Shown: positions 15,577-25,020, counted from the stretch's first letter. The stretch: 64,000 bases of DNA from Pararhodonellum marinum (GCF_015354735.1 NZ_JACEFJ010000003.1:310001-374000), one strand, 5' to 3'. A program made the numbers and translations. Notes: generated by a model not told the origin, from the sequence alone.

Positions 15577-16203
15577 GTGAAGAAACTAACTCGAGTATTA
15601 GCAGCATTTGGGGTAACAGCCCTTCTTTTTTCCGCTTGTCAGCAACCTGCTGACCAAAGTAACGCCAATTCTGAAGTGGATTTATCCGAAGTAAGCATCA
15701 GCGATCTTAAAATCGCTTATGTGCATACAGACAGTGTAATCAACAACTTCGCCTTTTTTAAGATGAGGTCTGAGGAAATCGCAGACAAAGGCAAGAAATT
15801 CGAAAGTGACCTTTCCTCAAGGGCCAGGGGTTTTGAGCAGGAAGTGGCCAATTTCCAGCAAACTGCCCAGAACATGACACCTAATCAGGCCCGCGCCAAG
15901 GAGGAGGAATTGATCAAGAAGGAAAGAAACCTGGTAAGCTTTAGAGATAATCTGATGCAGGAGCTTTCTTCGGAGGAATCCCAACTGTACAATGAGGTAT
16001 ATGATCGCATTCAGGAATACCTGAAAGGCTATGCCGAAGAAAACAATTATGAAATGATCCTTTCCTACACCCGAGGTGGGGGAGTATGGTATGCCAATAA
16101 AGCCCTCGACATCACCAAATCGGTGACTGACGGAATCAACAAGGCCTATTCCGAATCCGGTGGAAAAATGCCGACCCAAGCAGACACCACTTCACAGAAA
16201 TAA
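15577..16203 (+). CDS. OmpH/Skp family periplasmic chaperone-like lipoprotein
   Basis: 208 aa with a GTG start; no ATG fits before the signal peptide MKKLTRVLAAFGVTALLFSA and its lipobox Cys (LLFSAC). The body from about 45 opens IAYVHTDSVINNFAFF, the OmpH beta strand, followed by a long charged coiled coil (70-140) with repeated Glu/Lys and Gln, then a return strand MILSYTRGGGVWYANKALDIT. Skp/OmpH proteins hold unfolded outer-membrane proteins in the periplasm. Lipid anchoring differs from E. coli Skp, which is soluble. Preceded by a good promoter (15519-15548) and followed by a terminator (16228-16257). Confidence 0.85.
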   Translation: MKKLTRVLAAFGVTALLFSACQQPADQSNANSEVDLSEVSISDLKIAYVHTDSVINNFAFFKMRSEEIADKGKKFESDLSSRARGFEQEVANFQQTAQNMTPNQARAKEEELIKKERNLVSFRDNLMQELSSEESQLYNEVYDRIQEYLKGYAEENNYEMILSYTRGGGVWYANKALDITKSVTDGINKAYSESGGKMPTQADTTSQK

Positions 16204-16227
16204 GTTGACAGCAGGATCAAAAACATT

Positions 16228-16257
16228 AAACCCAGTTTAAGCTGGGTTTTTTTTTGT
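16228..16257 (+). terminator. Rho-independent terminator after the OmpH gene
   Basis: Stem AAACCCAG (16228-16235) / CTGGGTTT (16242-16249), followed by a run of T to about 16255. Confidence 0.9.
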
Positions 16258-16280
16258 CCCAATTTAAATTGGTATTTTTG
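16253..16280 (+). promoter_or_regulatory. Possible promoter for the deoxyhypusine synthase-like operon
   Basis: TTTG at 16253-16256 overlaps the end of the preceding terminator, and TATTTTTG lies at 16273-16280 (spacer 16 bp, slightly short). The ATG is at 16306. Confidence 0.4.
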
Positions 16281-16305
16281 GGATCGAATTTTAAAACAGC
16301 AAATC

Positions 16306-17277
16306 ATGAAAATTACGGAGTTTTTAAAGCACCATTACAGGCATTTTAATGCTGCTGCCCTGATTGATGCAGCCGAGGGATACAAGACCCACTTGGACAA
16401 CAATGGGAAAATGATGATTACCTTGGCAGGAGCCATGTCCACTGCTGAATTGGGCATTTCTCTGGCTGAAATGATCCGTCAGGACAAGGTACACATCATC
16501 ACCTGCACGGGTGCCAACCTGGAGGAAGACGTATTCAACCTTGTCGCCCACAATTATTATGAAAGAATTCCGAATTACAGGGAGTTGTCACCTGAACAGG
16601 AACAGGATTTGCTGGAAAGACACCTGAACAGGGTGACAGATACCTGTATCCCCGAAATGGAAGCCATGCGGCGCATAGAAAATGTGATTCTGGAGGAATG
16701 GATGAAAGCGGACCAAGCCGGTGAACGCTATTTTCCCCATGAGTTTTTCTACAAGATTCTGCTCTCCGGGAAAATGGATGATGATTTCCAGATTGATCCC
16801 AAAGACAGCTGGCTGCTTGAAGCGGCCAAGAAGAACCTCCCGATCATCGTCCCTGGATGGGAAGACAGCACGCTGGGCAACATGTATGCGGGCCACTGCA
16901 TTGCTGAAGATGTGAAAAATGTACATACCGTGAGAAGTGGAATTGAGTACATGATTTTCCTGGCAGACTGGTATACCCGCAATGCTACAGATGATTCAAC
17001 TGTAGGCTTCTTCCAAATAGGTGGCGGCATTGCTGGAGATTTTCCGATCTGCGTGGTTCCAATGTTGCACCAGGATCTTCAGCGGGACAATGTGCCGCTC
17101 TGGGGATATTTCTGTCAAATTTCAGATTCCACCACCTCTTATGGATCCTATTCCGGTGCGGTGCCCAATGAAAAAATCACTTGGGGCAAACTGGGCCTGG
17201 ATACCCCAAAATATATCATAGAGTCCGATGCCACCATCGTAGCTCCTTTGGTATTTGCCATTGTTTTAGACCAATAA
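16306..17277 (+). CDS. Deoxyhypusine synthase family protein
   Basis: 323 aa. NAD-dependent deoxyhypusine synthase fold: AGAMSTAELG (41-50), CTGANLEEDV (67-76), QIGGGIAGDFP (237-247) and TWGKLGLDT (292-300), where Lys295 matches the lysine forming the enzyme-spermidine imine in the eukaryotic enzyme. Bacteria lack eIF5A; bacterial relatives are known or proposed to make homospermidine or modify other amines, so a polyamine enzyme is the best reading (inference). One base separates its stop from the next ATG at 17279, so it is co-transcribed with the PD40-OmpA gene. Full family length with no missing core residue seen. Confidence 0.88.
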   Translation: MKITEFLKHHYRHFNAAALIDAAEGYKTHLDNNGKMMITLAGAMSTAELGISLAEMIRQDKVHIITCTGANLEEDVFNLVAHNYYERIPNYRELSPEQEQDLLERHLNRVTDTCIPEMEAMRRIENVILEEWMKADQAGERYFPHEFFYKILLSGKMDDDFQIDPKDSWLLEAAKKNLPIIVPGWEDSTLGNMYAGHCIAEDVKNVHTVRSGIEYMIFLADWYTRNATDDSTVGFFQIGGGIAGDFPICVVPMLHQDLQRDNVPLWGYFCQISDSTTSYGSYSGAVPNEKITWGKLGLDTPKYIIESDATIVAPLVFAIVLDQ

Positions 17278-17278
17278 A

Positions 17279-18940
17279 ATGAAAGAAAAGCTTACCCTTC
17301 TGAATAAATTTCAAGTAAAAGCATGCATCCTCGTGGTGTCTGCTTTTTTCTCTTTATGCAGTGCCTATTCCCAGGCCTATTACCTCAAAGCGGTCAATTC
17401 TGCCTATGATGAGCAGCATCCCGTATTTTCTCCCAATGGTGAACTTTATCTGACAGTGGCCTACCATCCCAATGCCATCCATGGGGCCTATGACCCGGGT
17501 GACATTTGGATCAGTACCAAGAATGATTTCAATCAATGGCAGCCGGCAGTTCCGGTATCTGAAATGTCCACCAAAGGATATGATCTGATGATTGGCTTTT
17601 TGGATCCCACCAATGTCTTGGTTTATCATGATGGAAAGGGGAGGCCTCAGGGTGTCCATCAATATATTAGGAAGGGCAGCGGCTGGCAATATGAGCGCAA
17701 ATTGGATTTTGGCAGTTTCAGAAACAATTCCAGCCATTTTAGCGGGCGTCTGGATGCTGCTGGCAATATCCTGGTCATGGCCATGAATACCTTCGGGTCT
17801 TACGGCAACGAGGACATCTATGTGAGTTTCAACAAAGGCAACGGTACTTGGACCACCCCCAAGAATCTGGGGCCAACCATCAATACCGACATGCAGGAAT
17901 TGACACCCTCTCTATCCAAGGACACCAAAGTATTGTATTTTTCCACCAATGGACATGACAGCGAAAGCGGGATGGATGTGTTTTTCTCGGAAAGACTGGA
18001 TGAGACCTGGGACAACTGGACCCAGCCAGTGCGCTTACAGGACATCAATTCCACAGGGATGGAATTTGCCTACCACATCGATCCGAACAGCCCCTATACT
18101 GCCTACCTGACCACAACCAAGGACAGTGAAGGCTATGGGGACATCATCATGCAGAAGGCAGAGGAAATCGTATTGGTGGGAGAGGAGGTCGAAAGACGGC
18201 CTATGGCCATAGTCAGGGACAATTCAAGTTTTACTTTAAGCAAAACTGCTCCCCAGGCCACTGAAACCAATCCTTCACAGGTTTTGAAGGAAAACACCAC
18301 TCAGCCCCCGGTGGAGACGCAACAACTGGAAGTTCCTGCTGAGGACCCAGAAACATTTCGCCTTCAGGTGATCAATAAAGTCAACCAAGAAACCATTCCT
18401 TTTCAAATGAGGATTTTAATGGTTTCTGGGGATGAAGTAAAAAGCGAAAATTACCTTTCTGGGATCCATGCCATCGACTTACCTGAAGGCGTCCAAAGCC
18501 TTGTGATTTCAGCACCTGGCTTTGTGCCGAATAAATTGCAGGTAAACGATACGGCTACGGGATTGTCAACCCTGGCACTTGTTCCAGCCCAAAAGGGCGC
18601 CACCATGGTTTTGGACAACATCTTATTTGAAAGGGGAACTTCTCAATTGGCTGATGATGATTCCAGACGGTTTATCCGGTTTTTGGCTGATTTCATGTCA
18701 GAAAACCCATCCCTCAAAGTAAGGCTGGACGGGCATACCGATAATGTAGGCGATGCTGGCCTGAACAAAGAACTTTCTCTAGACCGGGCTGCTGCCATAC
18801 GCGATATTCTTGTGGAAGAAGGAATCACCTTCGAAAGAGTAAGGATTTCCGGTTGGGGAGGAACAAGGCCCATCACTTCCAATCAAACAGAGGCGGGCAG
18901 AAATTCAAACAGAAGGGTGGAAATGGTCATCGAGGAATAG
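17279..18940 (+). CDS. PD40 beta-propeller / OmpA-like peptidoglycan-binding protein
   Basis: 553 aa. Signal peptide about 1-32 (LVVSAFFSLCSAYSQA). Residues about 40-290 hold WD40-like PD40 strands (HPVFSPNGELYLTV; TPSLSKDTKVLYFSTNG). A linker with a small carboxypeptidase-regulatory-like segment (about 360-440) leads to the OmpA domain from about 445 (NILFERGTSQL, DGHTDNVGDAGLNKELSLDRA, NRRVEMVIEE), which binds peptidoglycan. Common in Bacteroidota as an outer-membrane or gliding/T9SS-associated component, but no gliding genes lie nearby. Shares an operon with the deoxyhypusine synthase-like gene (1-bp gap). Confidence 0.88.
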   Translation: MKEKLTLLNKFQVKACILVVSAFFSLCSAYSQAYYLKAVNSAYDEQHPVFSPNGELYLTVAYHPNAIHGAYDPGDIWISTKNDFNQWQPAVPVSEMSTKGYDLMIGFLDPTNVLVYHDGKGRPQGVHQYIRKGSGWQYERKLDFGSFRNNSSHFSGRLDAAGNILVMAMNTFGSYGNEDIYVSFNKGNGTWTTPKNLGPTINTDMQELTPSLSKDTKVLYFSTNGHDSESGMDVFFSERLDETWDNWTQPVRLQDINSTGMEFAYHIDPNSPYTAYLTTTKDSEGYGDIIMQKAEEIVLVGEEVERRPMAIVRDNSSFTLSKTAPQATETNPSQVLKENTTQPPVETQQLEVPAEDPETFRLQVINKVNQETIPFQMRILMVSGDEVKSENYLSGIHAIDLPEGVQSLVISAPGFVPNKLQVNDTATGLSTLALVPAQKGATMVLDNILFERGTSQLADDDSRRFIRFLADFMSENPSLKVRLDGHTDNVGDAGLNKELSLDRAAAIRDILVEEGITFERVRISGWGGTRPITSNQTEAGRNSNRRVEMVIEE

Positions 18941-19040
18941 TCTTGACTTAGGTTCAAAAAATGAATTTTAGAAACTGAAGGTTACTCGTCCTCTTCGTGA
19001 TTCAGAGCGAAGAAGATATGGATGGATATTTGGATATAAA

Positions 19041-19192
19041 CTTCAGATTCCAACTTCCAGCTCCCCACTTCAAACTCCCAGCTTCCAACTTCCAACCCCC
19101 CAACTTCCAACTCCCCACTTCCAACCCCCAACTCCCCACTTCCAACTCCCAACCCCCCAACTCCCAACTTCAAACTTCCAACTCCCCATCAA
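19041..19192 (+). repeat. Degenerate heptamer tandem repeat (CCAACTY)
   Basis: About 20 heptamers close to CCAACTT/CCAACTC/CCCACTT, with a few extra C slips. It lies between the OmpA-type gene and the NTF2-like gene. The frames open across it on both strands have no independent support. Confidence 0.8.
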
Positions 19193-19197
19193 ATAAA

Positions 19198-19677
19198 CTA
19201 AGGTTTTCCCCGTTCTGCCTCCATAAATTTATCCAACATGCCTTTGGTTTGGGCCTGAAGTTTGGTTTTGAACATGGCCGTACCCCCTAAAAGATAACCT
19301 TTCCAACCCAAAGCTTGTCCGGCCCATTTTCTGAGAGGAAAGGAATCTTTGTGAAAAATGATCAATCCATCCTCGAAGGTAAATTCTGCCTTGATGATGT
19401 TGTGGACGGGGCGACCGGTTTTTTTGAAGGTATATTTAGCTTCCCACACCGCTTGTACGGAACTTCCTTTAGCATGAATGTCCCGAAAGCTAATGCTCAA
19501 GTCCTTTGCACTGAGGCAAAGCATTTTCCACATGGCACCGGCAGCTTCACCTTTTAATATTCCAAAGGCGGGATCTTCAAACACCACCGCCTTGTGATAA
19601 CAGGCTTGCATACCTTCATAGTCCCTTTTTGAAAAGGACTGATAAAACCGTTCGATCAATTTTTCTTTATCATTCAT
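19198..19677 (-). CDS. SnoaL/NTF2-like superfamily protein
   Basis: 159 aa from the ATG at 19675-19677; an upstream in-frame extension to 19800 overlaps the TonB-C gene and a terminator, so it is rejected. Starts KLIERFYQSFSKRDYEGMQACYH and continues VVFEDPAFGILKGEAAGAMWKML, the usual cone-shaped SnoaL-like/NTF2 pattern, ending with WAGQALGWKGYLLG. Likely a small ligand-binding or enzyme-like protein of unknown substrate. A terminator hairpin ends 1 bp upstream of its start region (19678-19707), so its promoter must overlap that hairpin or it is expressed by read-through. Confidence 0.8.
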   Translation of the reverse strand: MNDKEKLIERFYQSFSKRDYEGMQACYHKAVVFEDPAFGILKGEAAGAMWKMLCLSAKDLSISFRDIHAKGSSVQAVWEAKYTFKKTGRPVHNIIKAEFTFEDGLIIFHKDSFPLRKWAGQALGWKGYLLGGTAMFKTKLQAQTKGMLDKFMEAERGKP

Positions 19678-19707
19678 AAAAAAAATACCAGCCATTTGGC
19701 TGGTATT
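19678..19707 (-). terminator. Terminator of the TonB-C lipoprotein gene abutting the next start codon
   Basis: On the minus strand AATACCAGCC-aaat-GGCTGGTATT (19707-19684), then a run of T reaching 19678, directly followed by the ATG at 19677. Placement suggests a terminator that could also tune read-through into the NTF2-like gene. Confidence 0.8.
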
Positions 19708-19721
19708 TGAGATTTGAAAGC

Positions 19722-20330
19722 TTAAGATTTCATCTGGAATTTTATAGGTAGGATATACCTCACATTGACAGGCGCTCCATTTTGCATGCCTGGCTTCCAA
19801 TCAGGCATGGATTGAACGACCCGGATGGCTTCTTCATCCAAGGTAATGTCTCCGGAAGTTTTGACCACCTCAACATTATCTACCCCGCCATCGGTATCTA
19901 CTATAAACTGCACATAAGAAGTTCCCTCCACATTGTTGTTTCTCGCTTCACTGGGATATTTGACGTTTCTTTGCAGGTAACGAAACATGGCTGCATCTCC
20001 GCCTTCATATGAAGGCATGTCTGAGACCATGGTGTACACGGTCCGTCCTTTTGCATCTTCATAGGTGTTTTCAGCTTCTGTTTTCAGTTCTGAGGTTGCA
20101 TCCTTCAAGTCTTCCTGAAACTCATCAAAGGTTTCGATCACGCCTGCATTTGGATCCTCGGGACCTACTTCCAAGTCATCCATATCATCATAATCGTCAT
20201 CCATTCCGTCGATGTCATCCATTTCCTCCATTTCTATTGTATCCTCCTCGGATTCAGCAGATCGGTCAGGATTACAGCTAAGCACTGCAAAACTCAATGC
20301 CATAGCAAAACACATAGTTGTTTTTTTCAT
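19722..20330 (-). CDS. TonB C-terminal domain lipoprotein
   Basis: 202 aa. Lipoprotein signal with lipobox AVLSC (Cys19), an extremely acidic linker (about 25-65, Glu/Asp/Met rich), then a TonB-C domain from about 108: DMPSYEGGDAAMFRYLQRNV, YPSEARNNNVEGTSYVQF, DEEAIRVVQSMPDWKPG and VNVRYILPIKF. Ordinary TonB has an inner-membrane helix and a Pro-rich linker; here the domain is lipid-anchored, so it may not transduce energy and could instead bind a TonB-dependent receptor or another partner (inference). Its 5' leader carries an inverted repeat AGGTTGT / ACAACCT (20338-20360). Confidence 0.85.
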   Translation of the reverse strand: MKKTTMCFAMALSFAVLSCNPDRSAESEEDTIEMEEMDDIDGMDDDYDDMDDLEVGPEDPNAGVIETFDEFQEDLKDATSELKTEAENTYEDAKGRTVYTMVSDMPSYEGGDAAMFRYLQRNVKYPSEARNNNVEGTSYVQFIVDTDGGVDNVEVVKTSGDITLDEEAIRVVQSMPDWKPGMQNGAPVNVRYILPIKFQMKS

Positions 20331-20589
20331 AAATAAAAGGTTGTTTGGTTTCTACAACCTAAATCTGTAAAAAAAATCTCATTTTTCAAATTTTAGTTCT
20401 ATTATCTTATTTTTTACAAAAAAATTGATAATAACATCTGGGGGTTCGGCATGTTACACGTATCAATTATTTGGCTTCGGCAAGCCTGACTACAGCAGTT
20501 AGGCTCGGCTACGGGGTTTGAGCAGTATTTTCTTCCTTCCGATAAATTTCCTAGCATTTTCCCGCTCCCTGAGCTTGCCGAATGCACAA

Positions 20590-22296
20590 TCAGAAACCCA
20601 AAGCAGTATCATCTCCTCTTGGGTCAGCCCCTCCTTCTAACCTGCCATCTTCCAATACAAGGATGGCATCTACTTTACCGATAATCGGCGTGGTGTTTTC
20701 ATTGATAAAATAGCTCTTCTCCCTCAGTTGGTCTAAGGTCTCCGGAGAAAACCCGGAAGGTTCAAAGGTTACCCAATCGGGGAGCCATTGGTGGTGAAAT
20801 CGGGGCGCATTGACCGCTTCCTGCATGCCCATTCCAAATTCATAGACATTCAGGATGGTCTGAAGCACTGAGGTGATGATGGTAGATCCACCCGGTGTGC
20901 CCACGATCATCCACAATTTGCCATTCTTTTCTACCAGGGTTGGGGTCATTGCACTCAACATCCTTTTCTGTGGAGCAATGCTGTTGGCCTCTGCACCAGT
21001 CAGGCCAAACATGTTGGGAACACCGGTTTTGGCACTGAAATCGTCCATCTCATTGTTCATAAAAAAGCCAAGCTCATCTATATAAATTTTAGATCCATAA
21101 GCACCATTGAGTGTGGTGGTGACCGCTATGGCATTGCCAAACTGATCTTTGATAGAATAATGGGTGGTCTCTTCCGATTCAGCAAAGAGTAACTCCCCCT
21201 TGCTGACTGCTTCGGAAGGGGTTGCCTTTTCAAAGGTAAAGTCAGCCATTCTATCCGTGAGGTAATCTTTATCCAGCATGGCCTCTGTAGGAATCTCAGT
21301 AAAGTCCGGATCGCCTAAATAATAATTCCTGTCTGCATAAGCCCTTCTTTCAGCCTCGGTCAGCAACTGAATGTAGGGTGCCGTATTGTGCCCCAAGGTG
21401 CCTGGTTCAAAAGGTTCAATCAGGCCCATGATCTGAGCCAAAGTGATGCCCCCGCTGCTGGGAGGAGGCATTGATGTGATGGTCAATTCTTTGTATTGAA
21501 AGGTAATGGGTTTTCTCCAAACCGCTTCATAACCTGCCAAGTCCTCCATGGTAATGATGCCTCCGATATGCTGCATGTGGTCAACGAGGATTTGGGCGGT
21601 TTCCCCCCGATAAAATCCATCCTTTCCTTCTGCTACCAGTCTTCTTAGGGTATTGGCCAAAACGGGATAACGGATGGTATCTTTTTCTTCAAAAACCCGG
21701 GCAAAAAAGGTGTTGATTCCATTGACCTCTATGAATGCTTCACGGTTTCTCTCCAGTCGTTCGGCTTGTTTTTGGGTGACCACCACTCCTTGTTCAGCGA
21801 GCGCAATCACCGGTTCGAGAATGCTGGCTACGGATAAGGTGCCAAATTTCCTATGTGCTTCAAAAATACCAGCTACCGTTCCCGGAACTCCCGATGCCAA
21901 TGCTCCAGAAGTGCTTAAGTTGGGAATGACCTCCCCGTCTTCATCCAAAAACATATCCCGGTGGGCTGCCATCGGGGCTTTTTCCCGATAATCCAGACAT
22001 CCTGTACTGCCATCAGCCAAACGATACACCATAAAGCCGCCTCCGCCCAAATTTCCGGCAAAGGGAAAAGCAACCGCCAAAGCCATTTCTGTCGCCATCA
22101 TGGCATCAAAGGCGTTACCTCCTTTTTTCAAAATGTCCAATCCTATTTTCGAGGCTTCCTCCCTGGCAGTGACCACCATGGCCTGTTCCGAAATAAGCCC
22201 TACTACCTGCTTTTTCTTGGGTTGACAGGAAAAGAAATGGCACAACAGTCCAAGGGTAAACACCCACCTCAAAAAAGTTCTAAGCATAGAAATCAT
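20590..22296 (-). CDS. ggt: Gamma-glutamyltransferase
   Basis: 568 aa. Secreted, with lipobox-like Cys24 (HFFSC) in the leader. It is an N-terminal nucleophile hydrolase made as a precursor that self-cleaves before the Thr at about 377 in EETTHYS. Also visible: GNLGGGGFMVYR (81-92), LDYREKAP (101-108, substrate-binding Arg) and the late TPGGSTIIT block. It transfers or hydrolyses the gamma-glutamyl group of glutathione and similar compounds in the periplasm. Its ATG overlaps the stop of the S9 peptidase gene (ATGA, 22293-22296), so both are translated from one message, fitting joint peptide breakdown. Confidence 0.92.
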   Translation of the reverse strand: MISMLRTFLRWVFTLGLLCHFFSCQPKKKQVVGLISEQAMVVTAREEASKIGLDILKKGGNAFDAMMATEMALAVAFPFAGNLGGGGFMVYRLADGSTGCLDYREKAPMAAHRDMFLDEDGEVIPNLSTSGALASGVPGTVAGIFEAHRKFGTLSVASILEPVIALAEQGVVVTQKQAERLERNREAFIEVNGINTFFARVFEEKDTIRYPVLANTLRRLVAEGKDGFYRGETAQILVDHMQHIGGIITMEDLAGYEAVWRKPITFQYKELTITSMPPPSSGGITLAQIMGLIEPFEPGTLGHNTAPYIQLLTEAERRAYADRNYYLGDPDFTEIPTEAMLDKDYLTDRMADFTFEKATPSEAVSKGELLFAESEETTHYSIKDQFGNAIAVTTTLNGAYGSKIYIDELGFFMNNEMDDFSAKTGVPNMFGLTGAEANSIAPQKRMLSAMTPTLVEKNGKLWMIVGTPGGSTIITSVLQTILNVYEFGMGMQEAVNAPRFHHQWLPDWVTFEPSGFSPETLDQLREKSYFINENTTPIIGKVDAILVLEDGRLEGGADPRGDDTALGF

Positions 22297-24656
22297 TCTT
22301 CCAACAACGTTTCATTGAACAGTTTCAAAATCCGCTTGTATTCATCTGTCCAGCTACTGGGGGTGACAAAACCATGGTCTTCCACGGGATAAACAGCCAT
22401 TTCCCAATTGTCTTTTTCCAGTTCAATTAGGCGCTGGGCCAGTCTGACCACATCCTGAAAGTGCACATTCACATCTACCATCCCATGGGCGATCAGCAGA
22501 TGCCCCTCTAAGCCTTCCGCAAAATAAATGGGAGAGGAGCGTCGATAAGCAATGGGATCATTGAAGGGTTCATTGAGAATGTTGGAGGTATACCCGTGGT
22601 TGTAATGCGCCCAATCCGTCACCGAACGCAGGGCGGCCCCGGATTTGAATACCTCAGGGGCATTGAACAAGGCCATCAGGGTCATGAAACCACCGTAACT
22701 TCCCCCATAGATTCCAATCCTTGAAGGATCTACATCATAGGTCTCGACGAGATGCTTTGCACCGTCCACTTGGTCGCTGAGGTCTTTTCCGCCCATGTGT
22801 CTGTAGATGCCCGTACGCCAATCCCTGCCATAGCCTGCACTTCCTCTGTAATCAATATCAAGGACGGTATAGCCCAAATCCGCCAACAGATTGTGAAACA
22901 TGTATTCCCGGAAATAAGAGGACCACCATTTGTGGACATTTTGGAGGTAACCTGCTCCATGTACAAAAATCACCGCTGCACCATTGCTTTTAGACGCTTC
23001 TGGGCGGTAAAGTCTGGCCGGAACCTGATTGCCATCCTCGGCTGCAAAATGGATGAGTTCAGGTTCACGCCATGCATAGGCTTTGAAAGCTTCTGATTGA
23101 CCTTCAGTCAATTTTTGTGGTTTTGCTCCAGCCTTGTTTTCCTGCAGGTAGAGTTCCCAAGGCTGATTGCTGAAGGAATGTCTTATGGCCAAGTGCTTTT
23201 CGTCAGGGGATAAGCTTACCTCATTGTTGCCGGTCATGCTGGTCAACTTTACCATTTTTCCACCCATCACAGGCATTTTATAGAAATGCCTTTCTCCCGG
23301 ATCTACCTCAGAGGTGGTCAGGAACCATGATTTTTTGTCTTTGGACAAGGTGGGACCAAAGACCTCAAACTGACCAGATGTCAAGGCTTTCTTCTCCTGT
23401 TTTTCAAGATCAAAAAGATACAAATGGGAATATCCGCTTTCTTCAGACTGGAAATAAATGTGCCTGTTGTCCGGCAACCAACCCATGGTGCCAAGTCCTG
23501 AATAACTCCCAATACCCGGTCCGGAAATCCAAGCCTCATCCCGCTGCCGGTCCAAAGTTTTTAAGCTGCCATCTTCTAAGTTGAGTTGGCAAATCCATCG
23601 GTCTTTGTTGTCATGAGAGCGGATGTTGACCACTGCATTTTCGCCATTAGGTGAAAACAAAGCTCCGTAAACATTGACCGCCCTTGGTTTGGCTTCCCAT
23701 TCCTGATCTGGATAATCAGCCGTGTAATCCGGTAAATCGCTGATCCCGGGCAATTCATCAGTTTTAATGATCCATACCGTATCCTTTTCCAAATGATAAA
23801 AGGCCAAATCCACGGTCAGTTGATCATCGCCCACCTTGCTTCTTGACGGTAGGTTTACGGTATAGCCGCTTGCATCCACGTAATCCGGTACATTGGTCCG
23901 TTTATTTTCGGTTTGGGATATCAGGTTAAAAGTCACATAAGTGCCATTTGGAGAAATCTGAAGGTTTGTGATGGTTTTTCCTTCAGCAAAAAAAGTAAAT
24001 TTTTCTGCCTCCTTGGTGGCTTCTCTGTAGGCTTTTGCCTGTTCTTTTTCAGTTTCTCTTTCCTTGATGATGCCCAAAAGTTCCAAATTGTCTTCCTTCA
24101 ACCAATCTCCCCTTTTGTCAACCTTATCTTCTTTTTCTTTTTCGGCTTTACCGCTTTCTATTTGGGTTAGCTTTTTGATGCTTCCCGTTTCCAGATTCAA
24201 TACAAAGGCATTTTTTCCGGCTTCAAATCCCACCAACTTTTCATCCAGCATGTACATTGGATTGGTGATTCTGGCCGGCAGTTCCAGAAGTTGCTTTTTT
24301 GATTTGGACCTTAAGTCATATTCATACAAGATGCCGTTTTCAGTAAATAATTTTTTGGTTTTCTGAAGATTGTAAGTACCGGCAGAAGGGAGCATTCTTT
24401 GTTCCTTGATGTCCACCTTGCTGATTAGCTTTGGGTTGCTGAGTGCAATGGCATGTAAGGAATCTGATTTGTCATCTCCTGATCTATATTGAAAGAAGAT
24501 TTTTTCACCATGTTCATCCCATCGGACATCCGTGGGAAAAATACCCATCCAACTTGGGTCTTGCATGATTTTTTCAATACTGAGGTCTGATTGCCCATAG
24601 GTGTTTGGCAAGGCCAAAAGCATAATTGCAATCAGGGCGATATGATTTTTAAGCAT
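22293..24656 (-). CDS. S9 family peptidase (prolyl oligopeptidase/DPP-IV type)
   Basis: 787 aa from the ATG at 24654-24656, chosen because a signal peptide (LIAIMLLALPNTYGQ) follows at once; an in-frame extension to 24716 lacks features and overlaps the Hpt gene. The N-terminal part (to about 530) is a beta-propeller with PD40-like blades; the C-terminal alpha/beta hydrolase has the nucleophile GGSYGGF, LRSVTDW, a DVNVHFQD acid region and catalytic His in VEDHGF. Exported serine peptidase cleaving short, often Pro-containing peptides. Coupled to ggt by a 4-nt overlap. Confidence 0.92.
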   Translation of the reverse strand: MLKNHIALIAIMLLALPNTYGQSDLSIEKIMQDPSWMGIFPTDVRWDEHGEKIFFQYRSGDDKSDSLHAIALSNPKLISKVDIKEQRMLPSAGTYNLQKTKKLFTENGILYEYDLRSKSKKQLLELPARITNPMYMLDEKLVGFEAGKNAFVLNLETGSIKKLTQIESGKAEKEKEDKVDKRGDWLKEDNLELLGIIKERETEKEQAKAYREATKEAEKFTFFAEGKTITNLQISPNGTYVTFNLISQTENKRTNVPDYVDASGYTVNLPSRSKVGDDQLTVDLAFYHLEKDTVWIIKTDELPGISDLPDYTADYPDQEWEAKPRAVNVYGALFSPNGENAVVNIRSHDNKDRWICQLNLEDGSLKTLDRQRDEAWISGPGIGSYSGLGTMGWLPDNRHIYFQSEESGYSHLYLFDLEKQEKKALTSGQFEVFGPTLSKDKKSWFLTTSEVDPGERHFYKMPVMGGKMVKLTSMTGNNEVSLSPDEKHLAIRHSFSNQPWELYLQENKAGAKPQKLTEGQSEAFKAYAWREPELIHFAAEDGNQVPARLYRPEASKSNGAAVIFVHGAGYLQNVHKWWSSYFREYMFHNLLADLGYTVLDIDYRGSAGYGRDWRTGIYRHMGGKDLSDQVDGAKHLVETYDVDPSRIGIYGGSYGGFMTLMALFNAPEVFKSGAALRSVTDWAHYNHGYTSNILNEPFNDPIAYRRSSPIYFAEGLEGHLLIAHGMVDVNVHFQDVVRLAQRLIELEKDNWEMAVYPVEDHGFVTPSSWTDEYKRILKLFNETLLEE

Positions 24657-24687
24657 AGGAAAATGTAAGGGGGTTCGACAGATTATT

Positions 24688-25020
24688 TTAGGATAGACGT
24701 GTGCCCATAAATTCATTCAATTCTCTTTCAATGGTTTGGATATGGTCATCAAGTTCCTGGAATTTTTTTGGGTAGGATCCCAAAACATCTGCTTCTATCT
24801 CTTCCAGAATCTTCTTGGTTTTGATAGCTCCGATATAGCTCATGCTTGGTTTGGACTTGTGGCATTTTTTCTTGACCATTTTGTAATCTTCGTTCTGAAA
24901 AAGTGTCTCCAGTTGTTTCAATTCCTTTAAATTGGTATTGATGATGATTTGCAGCATTTGGTGCATCATTTCCTCATCTTCTCCAAAAAAATGATAAATA
25001 CTTTGTTCATTGATAAGCAT
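24688..25020 (-). CDS. Hpt (histidine phosphotransfer) domain protein
   Basis: 110 aa, a single four-helix Hpt domain. The phospho-accepting His54 sits in KKCHKSKPSMSYIGA, matching the H..K.S....G pattern. Hpt proteins shuttle phosphate between a hybrid histidine kinase and a response regulator; no partner kinase is in the window, so this is an orphan. It lies 31 bp upstream of the S9 peptidase gene in the same direction, so co-transcription is possible. Confidence 0.85.
   Translation of the reverse strand: MLINEQSIYHFFGEDEEMMHQMLQIIINTNLKELKQLETLFQNEDYKMVKKKCHKSKPSMSYIGAIKTKKILEEIEADVLGSYPKKFQELDDHIQTIERELNEFMGTRLS

Noticed and set aside
18982..19290. ORFs over the heptamer array after the OmpA gene
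   Set aside because: Same artefact as at 40160-40325.
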